Shown: positions 26,869 through 32,910 of the stretch, piece after piece
Position numbering within the stretch: position 1 is the stretch's first letter
How the letters are laid out: each line of letters starts with the position of its first letter
Assembly (NCBI GenBank): GCA_023380675.1
Contig: JAMCRS010000465.1
Location: forward strand, 1,267-34,176
DNA length: 32,910 bases
Source of the DNA: Chloroflexota bacterium
Lineage (GTDB): Bacteria; Chloroflexota; Anaerolineae; UBA4142
Direction: 5' to 3'
Translations under genes and position numbers: made by a program
The notes under the pieces: generated by a model
The model's input: the letters and a program-made list of their open reading frames with translations, nothing else
What the model was told of the DNA's origin: nothing
Database searches by the model: none

Positions 26869-28428
26869 ATGAAGTACACCCGAATCTGGGCTGCGCTCTT
26901 GCTGCTAGCGGTGATCGCCGTCAACTGCAGCCCGGCACCCGCTGCCGTCACTCAACCTACTCCAATCGTGAAGGAGGTTGAAAAGGTCGTCACCCAGCAG
27001 GTCGAAAAGGTCGTTACCCAGGAAGTGGAAAAGGTGGTGACGCCGACGCCCAAGGTGCTTTCGCAAGCGGAGCAAGACGCGCTCTGGGCACAGTACAAAG
27101 GCAAGGGGATTGAGATCAATTTCCTGTCCGAAGACACGCCGCCCACCGCGGCCATTATCAACCATACCAAGGAATTCGAGGACCTGACCGGAATCAAGGT
27201 CAACATCACCCAGGCCGCCCTATCGGACGTGGTGACCAAGGTGCTGCTCGACTTTTCGGCGCAGACGGGCGACATCAACGTCATCTATGCGGACCCCATG
27301 CAGATGCTGGCGCCGATGTCCGGGCACTTTGTCGACCTGCGGACCTTTATCAACGATGCCACGCTGCCGCCACTGCCCAAGGGGCTGGACGATTTCGACA
27401 AGATGAACCTGGTCGGCTCCAGCTACTTTATCGACCGAGACCGCCTGCTGGCCATCCCCTACGATGCGCCGACCATGCTCTTGGTCTACCGCACGGACAT
27501 CTTCGACAACCCGACCTACAAGAAGATGTTCCAGGACGCCAAGGGGTACGATTGGACGCCAGGACCGAACATCACTTGGGAGCAGTACGCGGAGATCGCC
27601 GAGTGGATCAATGCACAGGTGGCCGCCGGCAAGATCGCCGACGTCAAGTACGGCACCGGCCACCAGGCCAAGCAGTACGACTCGCTGATGTGCGACTTTA
27701 GCAACGTTCTGTTGGCCTACGGAGCGAACTATTTCAAGAATCCAGATTTCGCCACCTGGGGCACGAGCGTCCCGGGCGGCGCCACTCTGAACACGCCGGA
27801 AGCCATCACGGCAGCCAAGTTGTATCAACGCATTCTCAAGGCGGCCGCGCCGGGCAGCACGGGCTGGGACTGGAACGGACTGGCCGAAGGCTTTCAGTCC
27901 GGGGACATTGCCATGGCGCCCGAATGGCACGAGTACGCTTCCACGTTCGAGGACCCCAAGACGTCCAAGGTGGCAGGCAAGGTCAAGTGGGCACTCCTGC
28001 CCAAGGGACCGGCCGGCAGCAAGAACCTCTGGGGCGGCACCGGCGTCGCGGTGAACCGCTATGCGACCCCCGACAAGCAGAGGGCCTCGTGGCTCTTCAT
28101 CGAATGGGCCACCAGTCCGGACGTGCAGAAAAAGCTCTTGCTCGAAGGCTCGACGCCGACCCGCACCTCGGTCTACGACGACCCCGAAGTGCAGCAGTGG
28201 ATCAAGGATCGCAAGAGCCCGCTGATGGACACGCTCGTGGTCCTGAAGCAAGCCTGGACGCCAGAACACATCGGGTTGTCGCAAGGCAAGGTGACGACCT
28301 GGATCCAGTTGGACGAGGCGATCTTTACCAATCTTTCCCAAATGCTCGCCGGGCAAAAGACCCCGGAGCAGGCCATGCAGGATGCGACCGGGCAAATGGA
28401 CAAGATCGATAATTGGCCTCCGAAATGA
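26869..28428 (+). CDS. ABC transporter sugar-binding lipoprotein
   Basis: Predicted product of 519 residues; ATG at 26869 after AGGAGG. The signal peptide ends at Cys20 in AVNCSP, a lipobox with an unusual Asn at -1. A tether follows with three VEKVVTQ-type units, then the family 1 solute-binding fold (about residues 75-519): INFLSEDTPPTAAIINHTKEFEDLTGI, IPYDAPTMLLVYRTD, GAWLF-type hinge segments such as QRASWLFIEWATSPDVQKKLL. It captures a sugar or oligosaccharide at the outer membrane face for the two permeases downstream. High position in the operon plus the hairpin after it suggests higher expression than the permeases. Confidence 0.9.
   Translation: MKYTRIWAALLLLAVIAVNCSPAPAAVTQPTPIVKEVEKVVTQQVEKVVTQEVEKVVTPTPKVLSQAEQDALWAQYKGKGIEINFLSEDTPPTAAIINHTKEFEDLTGIKVNITQAALSDVVTKVLLDFSAQTGDINVIYADPMQMLAPMSGHFVDLRTFINDATLPPLPKGLDDFDKMNLVGSSYFIDRDRLLAIPYDAPTMLLVYRTDIFDNPTYKKMFQDAKGYDWTPGPNITWEQYAEIAEWINAQVAAGKIADVKYGTGHQAKQYDSLMCDFSNVLLAYGANYFKNPDFATWGTSVPGGATLNTPEAITAAKLYQRILKAAAPGSTGWDWNGLAEGFQSGDIAMAPEWHEYASTFEDPKTSKVAGKVKWALLPKGPAGSKNLWGGTGVAVNRYATPDKQRASWLFIEWATSPDVQKKLLLEGSTPTRTSVYDDPEVQQWIKDRKSPLMDTLVVLKQAWTPEHIGLSQGKVTTWIQLDEAIFTNLSQMLAGQKTPEQAMQDATGQMDKIDNWPPK
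26977..27048 (+). repeat. Three 24-bp tandem coding repeats (VEKVVTQ tether)
   Basis: Three in-frame units encode VEKVVTQQ, VEKVVTQE and VEKVVTPT. They form a charged, helical spacer between the lipid anchor and the binding domain. This style of tether is frequent in Chloroflexota solute-binding proteins and is one of the best lineage clues in the window. Confidence 0.75.
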
Positions 28429-28442
28429 ACTAAACGGAACGC

Positions 28443-28469
28443 GGGGCGGAGGGGTTTATCCTCCGCCCC
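28443..28469 (+). terminator. Intercistronic hairpin after the binding-protein gene
   Basis: Perfect 10-bp stem, GGGGCGGAGG (28443-28452) and CCTCCGCCCC (28460-28469), with a 7-nt loop, 14 bp after the binding-protein stop. No T-run, so probably a partial terminator or an RNA-stabilising stem that raises binding-protein levels over the permeases. Confidence 0.6.
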
Positions 28470-28516
28470 AACCGTACTGCAGGCGAGACAGCACGCAAGG
28501 GAGAGGTCTAGCCAAC

Positions 28517-29458
28517 GTGGCATCAAGCAATTCCGGAATCCTAGCTGTTTTAGACAACACGCGCCGGCGCGCGTCCGGCCTGCGCCATATCCCGCTCGAA
28601 ATCTGGATGCTCGCGCCCACCGTCATCATACTCCTCGTCATCGACGTCTACCCGACGCTGTACATGGCCGTCATGAGCACCGTCCAGTTCTCGATCAACC
28701 CGGATATACCCAGTACGTTCGTCGGACTGCAGAACTGGCTGGAGATGTTTGCCGACGTCGCCGTCTGGAAATCCTGGCTGACGACGATCCTCTATTTCGT
28801 CAGCGCACTGGGGCTGCAGCTGGTCTTGGGAACCCTCTTCGCCCTGTTGATCGAACGGACTCCTTTTCTAAGCGATTATCTGGCGACGATACTCTTGAGC
28901 CCGATGTTTCTCGCGCCGGTGCTCGTCGGGCTGTTGTGGCGGTTCCTGCTGCACGACAGCTTTGGCGTCTATGCCTATTTCCTCCACGTCACCGGCTTGC
29001 TGGGCCAGACGAGCCTCCTGGGTGACGTGAACACGGCCTTTCCCACGGTGATCCTTATGGATACCTGGGAGTGGACGCCGCTGATCATGATCATCGTGCT
29101 GTCCGGCCTGCGCTCGCTCCCGTCCGAAGTCTTGGAGGCCGCGCTGGTGGACGGCGCGTCCTTCATTCAGCAATTGCGCTACATCACGCTGCCGCTCCTG
29201 CGCCCGGTGTTCGTGGTTGCGCTCCTCATCCGGAGCATGGACCTGCTGAGGTTCATCGACCACCTGATGGTGACCACGGCAGGGGGGCCGGCGGACGCGA
29301 CCAAGATCCTCGCCATCCGCATCTACGAAAACGCCTTTCGCTTTTACAAGCTGGGCTACGCCTCCGTCCTGGCGATCACGCTTTTGGCGGCGACCATCGT
29401 GCTGGGCCGCGTGTTTGTAAATCTCCTCGGCGTAGAGAAGGAGGAGGTGGACGCATGA
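28517..29458 (+). CDS. ABC sugar transporter permease (MalF-like)
   Basis: Start taken at GTG 28517 (VASSNSGILAVLDNTRRRASG) after GGGAGAGG; no ATG lies before the first helix except ones inside the upstream gene and hairpin. The product has 313 residues with six membrane helices beginning LEIWMLAPTVIILLVID. The EAA loop that docks with the ATPase reads EVLEAALVDGASFIQQLRYITLPLL. Its stop overlaps the next start (ATGA). It forms the channel together with the 29455-30300 protein. Confidence 0.9.
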   Translation: MASSNSGILAVLDNTRRRASGLRHIPLEIWMLAPTVIILLVIDVYPTLYMAVMSTVQFSINPDIPSTFVGLQNWLEMFADVAVWKSWLTTILYFVSALGLQLVLGTLFALLIERTPFLSDYLATILLSPMFLAPVLVGLLWRFLLHDSFGVYAYFLHVTGLLGQTSLLGDVNTAFPTVILMDTWEWTPLIMIIVLSGLRSLPSEVLEAALVDGASFIQQLRYITLPLLRPVFVVALLIRSMDLLRFIDHLMVTTAGGPADATKILAIRIYENAFRFYKLGYASVLAITLLAATIVLGRVFVNLLGVEKEEVDA

Positions 29459-30300
29459 CGAGGCAACGGCACCGGCGGCTGAGCTGGAAAAAGGCCGCCG
29501 GCACGAGCGTCATACTCGCGCTGGATGCGGTGGTGCTCTTCTGGGTGGCGTTTCCGGTCTTCTGGATGTTCCTCTCCGCCTTTAAGCAGGAAGAAGGCAT
29601 GTTTTCCATGCCGCCCAAGTTCATTTTTTCCCCGACGCTTTTCAACTATCAAATGCTGCTGGACCGGGGAGTGCTCGTTTACTTTCGCAACAGCCTCGTC
29701 GTTTCGCTGGCCACGGTGGTGGTCGCGACCGGGCTGGGGACCCTTGCGGGTTACGGACTGGCGCGCGCCAAACTCAAGAACAAAAAAGACATCGCCTGGT
29801 GGATCATTACCGTCCGCATGGCCCCGATCGTCACGGTGCTGATCCCGCTCTATCTCATTTTTCGCGGGCTCTCCCTGCTCCACACGCTGCAAGGTTTGGT
29901 GATCGGCTTTACGACCTTCTCGCTCCCCTTTGCGACCTGGCTCATGATGAGCTTTTTCCAAGAGATCCCACGCGATCTAGAAGAGGCGGCGTGGGTGGAC
30001 GGAGCGGGCAAGTTCCAGGCCTTTTGGCGGGTGGCGCTGCCGATGGTGACGCCCGGCATCGTTGCAACCGCGGTACTCTGCTTCGTTTTCGCGTGGAACG
30101 ACTATTTGTTCGCGACGGTGTTGACCTCCGGCTCGACGCAGACGCTGCCGGTGGTGACGGCGGCGCTCCAGACCATGCGCGGCGTTTTGTGGGGACAGGT
30201 GATGAGCATGGGCACGCTGATCTTCGTCCCGGTCCTCTTGGTCGGCATCAGTATCCGCAAGTACCTCGTCCGCGGCTTGACGATGGGCGCTATCCGCTAG
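29455..30300 (+). CDS. ABC sugar transporter permease (MalG-like)
   Basis: Predicted product of 281 residues; ATG at 29455 overlaps the previous stop and follows AGGAGGAGG, which lies inside the end of the upstream gene. Six helices; the EAA loop is DLEEAAWVDGAGKFQAFWRVALPM, and the C-terminus (KYLVRGLTMGAIR) is typical of the MalG side. No ATP-binding subunit is encoded within the window, so a shared MsiK-type ATPase elsewhere, or a gene past the window end, is expected. Confidence 0.9.
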   Translation: MTRQRHRRLSWKKAAGTSVILALDAVVLFWVAFPVFWMFLSAFKQEEGMFSMPPKFIFSPTLFNYQMLLDRGVLVYFRNSLVVSLATVVVATGLGTLAGYGLARAKLKNKKDIAWWIITVRMAPIVTVLIPLYLIFRGLSLLHTLQGLVIGFTTFSLPFATWLMMSFFQEIPRDLEEAAWVDGAGKFQAFWRVALPMVTPGIVATAVLCFVFAWNDYLFATVLTSGSTQTLPVVTAALQTMRGVLWGQVMSMGTLIFVPVLLVGISIRKYLVRGLTMGAIR

Positions 30301-30311
30301 TGGGTCCGCCC

Positions 30312-31133
30312 ATGGAGAGAGGAACGCAAGCGTCGACGAACGAACTAGCCCTCGAACTGGCGACCGCCTGTACCGCCGCGCGCGGGGCCGGCTATCTGCT
30401 CAAAGAGCGATACGGATCCATTCGCGAGAGCGACGTCGAGTTCAAGGGGAAGACGAATGTCGTCACCGCGGTGGACCGCGCGGCCGAACAGATCGTCGTC
30501 GAGTCGTTGTTGGCCGGGTTTCCTCATTCGGCGATCCTCGCGGAAGAGGCGGGGCGGCGCGAAGCGCCCGATGCAGACCGGACCTGGATCATCGATCCGC
30601 TCGACGGCACGTCGAACTATGTGCGAGGCTTGCCGCACTTTGCCGTCTCGATCGCGTGCGAAATCCGCGGCCAGGTGGAGCTCGGCGTCGTCTATGCGCC
30701 GGTGCTCGACGAGTTGTTCTGGGCGCAGCGGGGCCGCGGAGCGTGGCTCAACGGTCGGCGGTTGAGCGTCTCGAAGACGCGGCACTTGGTCGAGGCGCTC
30801 GTCTCTTCCGGGTTTCCGTACGAACCGGACAAGCTCGGGTGCGACAATCTGCCCGAGTGGGCCAGGGTGGTCCGCGCCATCCGCTCGGCGCGATCGAACG
30901 GCGCGGCCGCGCTCGACCTGTGTTACGTCGCCTGCGGGCGCCTCGACGGCCACTGGGAGTTGGAGCTCGAAGCCTGGGACGTGGCCGCCGGCGCGCTGCT
31001 GGTCCGGGAGGCCGGCGGCGGCGTGACTGGCGCGGACGGCAGCCCCTTTACGGTTCGGTGCGGTCAGATCCTCGCAACCAACGGTCATCTCCACGGAGAG
31101 CTCCTGGCCCTGCTGCAGGCCGCGCGAGCCTGA
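30312..31133 (+). CDS. Inositol-monophosphatase-family phosphatase
   Basis: Predicted product of 273 residues; ATG at 30312 (MERGTQASTNELALELATAC). An in-frame GTG at 30300 that overlaps the permease stop is an alternative; neither has a clear Shine-Dalgarno. Metal-binding motifs: Glu78-Glu79 (LAEEAG), DPLDGTSNY (Asp95, Asp98) and AWDVAAGALLVREAGG (Asp223). The family removes phosphate from inositol phosphates, sugar phosphates or related compounds using Mg2+. Within a sugar-import operon it could act on a sugar phosphate formed by one of the kinases. The substrate is open. Confidence 0.88.
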   Translation: MERGTQASTNELALELATACTAARGAGYLLKERYGSIRESDVEFKGKTNVVTAVDRAAEQIVVESLLAGFPHSAILAEEAGRREAPDADRTWIIDPLDGTSNYVRGLPHFAVSIACEIRGQVELGVVYAPVLDELFWAQRGRGAWLNGRRLSVSKTRHLVEALVSSGFPYEPDKLGCDNLPEWARVVRAIRSARSNGAAALDLCYVACGRLDGHWELELEAWDVAAGALLVREAGGGVTGADGSPFTVRCGQILATNGHLHGELLALLQAARA

Positions 31134-31174
31134 CGCTCGCATCGTTCATTCATCTCAGCATGCGGAGGAATAGA

Positions 31175-32236
31175 ATGAGTTCGCTTGATGCTCTGGTGGA
31201 AAAAGCCATTCAGAGCGCTCTCTTTACTGCCCCGGTCTTGGAGCCGGACCTCACGCGATTCATCCAGCGCGAGGGGGACCACATCAAGGCGCTCGCGCAG
31301 AAGGCGATGCGCGACGGGTACGAGCACATCTTTTGGGTGGGCAGCGGCAACTCGTGGTGCAATCTCTATTCGGGAAAGTACCTGCTGGACCGATTTACTG
31401 ACCTCCCCTCGGACTATTATCAGAGCTACGAGCTTATCTGGCGCGCGCCCCGGCGATTGAACGCCAAGTCGCTTGCCGTGTTCGCTTCCTACTCTGGCGC
31501 GACCGAAGACACGCTGAACGCGCTGCAATTCGCTCGCAGCAAGGGCGCGCATACGGTCAGCATCGTCAACAAGGCGGACAGCCCCATGGGAGAGGCCGCG
31601 GACGAAGTGATTCCGTTCGAGTCCAAGGCGCTCTACATCCTTCCCCTCGCGGCAGCGTATCTCTTCGCTCTCGAGGTCGCGCGGCTGCAAGGCGCGTCCG
31701 AAGCGAGCGCGGTGATCGACGGACTACGGGCGCTCCCGCCCACTCTGGGACAGCTCTACCGGGACGAGAAGGTACACGCCGCGGAACTGGCCTCACAGTT
31801 TGCGGACGAGAAGGTGTTTTACGTGCTGGGCTCGGGGCCGCTCTACGGCCTCGCCTACAAGTTCGGTTTGACCGTATTCATGGAGAACATGCGGGTGCAC
31901 GGCTCGTTCGTCGAGACATCTGAGTTCCGGCATGGTCCAGTCGAGATGCTCGAACGCAACAAGCCGCCGATGGTTTTCCTCGTCGGGACGGATGAATCGC
32001 GCGTGATGAGCGAGCGGGTTATCGCGCTCGCGCAGAAGAACGGCGCGCGCACCATCGTCTACGACATGGCTAGCTACCCGGGCATCCATCCCTTGCTGTC
32101 GCCCTTTGTCCTGATGGTCCCGCTGCAGTGGTTCGCCGTCTACGGCGCACTGCTCCGCGGCATTACGGACCTGGACGATCGCGTGTTCATGGGTCGCGGC
32201 CTCTTGAACCAGGGCCAAAAGACGACCTGGCCGTAG
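31175..32236 (+). CDS. FrlB-like SIS-domain sugar-amine deglycase
   Basis: Predicted product of 353 residues; ATG at 31175 after GGAGG at 6 nt. Two SIS domains: the first starts HIFWVGSGNSWCNLY and has FASYSGATEDTLNAL; the second has FYVLGSGPLYGLAYKFG and ETSEFRHGPVEMLE (catalytic-type Glu and His). The C-terminal half follows E. coli FrlB closely (FRHGP, then DESR...ER, then GIHPLLSPFVLMVPLQWF). FrlB splits fructoselysine 6-phosphate to glucose 6-phosphate and lysine. GlmS-type isomerases share the fold, but this protein lacks the glutaminase domain. Being 35 bp before a FrlD-like kinase supports an Amadori-product role. The amine part is unknown. Confidence 0.8.
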   Translation: MSSLDALVEKAIQSALFTAPVLEPDLTRFIQREGDHIKALAQKAMRDGYEHIFWVGSGNSWCNLYSGKYLLDRFTDLPSDYYQSYELIWRAPRRLNAKSLAVFASYSGATEDTLNALQFARSKGAHTVSIVNKADSPMGEAADEVIPFESKALYILPLAAAYLFALEVARLQGASEASAVIDGLRALPPTLGQLYRDEKVHAAELASQFADEKVFYVLGSGPLYGLAYKFGLTVFMENMRVHGSFVETSEFRHGPVEMLERNKPPMVFLVGTDESRVMSERVIALAQKNGARTIVYDMASYPGIHPLLSPFVLMVPLQWFAVYGALLRGITDLDDRVFMGRGLLNQGQKTTWP

Positions 32237-32271
32237 GCCATGCGAGTTTTGCCTTGAAGCGCAGGCAGACG

Positions 32272-32910
32272 ATGACTCTAAAGGCTATCAGCATCGGCGA
32301 CAACTGCATCGACAACTACGTTCGCCCTGTGCAAGAGCGGAGAGTGGGAGGCAACGCGGTCAACGTCGCCGTTCACTTGAGCCGCGGCGGAGTGTCGTCT
32401 GCCTACCTGGGAGCCGTGGGGAACGACGAGGCCGGTGGATGGATCGTCCGCCAGATCGAGGGCGAAGGAGTGGACGTGTCGCACGTTCACGTCGTCCCCG
32501 GGCGCACGGCACGGAGCGACATAGCACTGGACGACGGCGAGCGCACCTTTCTCTACGAAGATTTTGGCGTCGGACAGGATTTCCGTCTGGATCCGGAGGA
32601 CATCCGGTTCATCGACCAACACGACCTGGCTCACTGGAGCATTCTGGGGCCGGGGCTGGAAGAGATCCCCGCGCTCCACGAGCGCGGGGTGATGACCTCA
32701 CTGGACTATTCGTCACCCGATCGTTACGACCAGGTGTTTCTCCGCCAGACGCTGCTGGCCGTGGATGTGGCTTTTTTCTCAGGATCGGCGATCGGAGGAC
32801 CGGCGGAGTTGGAAGCGTTTGCGCGCGATCTGCTCCCCCTCGGCCCGCGGCTCATCGTGGTGACGCGCGGCGAGCAGGGCAGCATGGCGCTGGACCAGAA
32901 CGACGTGTAT
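32272..32910 (+). CDS. FrlD-like PfkB-family kinase (partial, cut by window end)
   Basis: ATG at 32272 with AGG shortly before; 213 codons are open to the window end with no stop. The start MTLKAISIGDNCIDNYVRP and the GGNAVNVAVHLSRGG motif match E. coli fructoselysine 6-kinase FrlD rather than ribokinase or fructokinase in general. Further family marks are GVDVSHVHV and LIVVTRGEQGSMAL. FrlD phosphorylates carbon 6 of a fructosamine, the substrate step for FrlB. The C-terminal catalytic Asp (GAGD motif) is outside the window. Pairing with the FrlB-like gene is the strongest functional clue in this operon. Confidence 0.82.
   Translation, partial: MTLKAISIGDNCIDNYVRPVQERRVGGNAVNVAVHLSRGGVSSAYLGAVGNDEAGGWIVRQIEGEGVDVSHVHVVPGRTARSDIALDDGERTFLYEDFGVGQDFRLDPEDIRFIDQHDLAHWSILGPGLEEIPALHERGVMTSLDYSSPDRYDQVFLRQTLLAVDVAFFSGSAIGGPAELEAFARDLLPLGPRLIVVTRGEQGSMALDQNDVY

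Noticed and set aside
27220..28395. Minus-strand open frame of 391 codons opposite the binding-protein gene
   Set aside because: Shadow of a well-supported solute-binding protein.

Overview
The window reads as a GC-rich chromosomal segment from a Chloroflexota-like bacterium (Anaerolineae or relatives). This is inferred from the three-fold VEKVVTQ tether repeat behind the lipoprotein signal of the sugar-binding protein, the Thr/Pro linkers in secreted enzymes, and 'YLPxxxR / FLPxxxR' tags on two secreted proteins. No rRNA, tRNA, CRISPR array, transposase or phage gene was seen.

Region 1 (1-15256) concerns the cell surface and polysaccharides. On the minus strand are a partial secreted protein, a cellulose-synthase-like family 2 glycosyltransferase broken by a frameshift, and a small two-span membrane protein. 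A HtrA-type periplasmic protease and a GH172 (DUF2961) enzyme follow on the plus strand. A second minus-strand block carries, in transcription order, a UbiA-family polyprenyl-phosphate phosphoribosyltransferase, a GT-C membrane glycosyltransferase, a second GH172 enzyme, a DUF4185 (GH183-like) enzyme and a secreted GH5_1-CBM3 cellulase. GH172 and DUF4185 are the two families linked to D-arabinan breakdown, and the phosphoribosyltransferase family makes the first lipid intermediate of the D-arabinofuranose donor. The block is therefore a candidate locus for making and trimming a D-arabinose-type glycan outside mycobacteria. This is inference; the epimerase steps (DprE1/DprE2) are not in the window.

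Region 2 (15257-20474) holds a long leader, a secreted arylsulfotransferase-like beta-propeller protein, a small hypothetical ORF, two CsbD-like stress proteins in tandem, a stand-alone GreA/GreB C-terminal-domain protein, and a conserved secreted protein of unknown function. Convergent gene pairs are separated by strong inverted repeats.

Region 3 (20485-32910) is a sugar-catabolic locus. A zinc alcohol/polyol dehydrogenase diverges from a DeoR-family regulator. The shared intergenic region has two good sigma-70-type promoters and a TTCG-AA-CGAA palindrome, as expected for a DeoR operator. The regulator heads a long co-directional run: BtpA/SgcQ-like protein, FGGY kinase, SDR dehydrogenase, xylose-isomerase-like TIM barrel, ABC binding protein, two permeases, inositol-monophosphatase-family phosphatase, FrlB-like SIS deglycase and FrlD-like PfkB kinase (cut by the window end). 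The last pair points to uptake and breakdown of a fructosamine (Amadori) or related sugar-amine compound; the FGGY/SDR/TIM genes point to a polyol or ketose branch. No ABC ATPase is encoded in the window.
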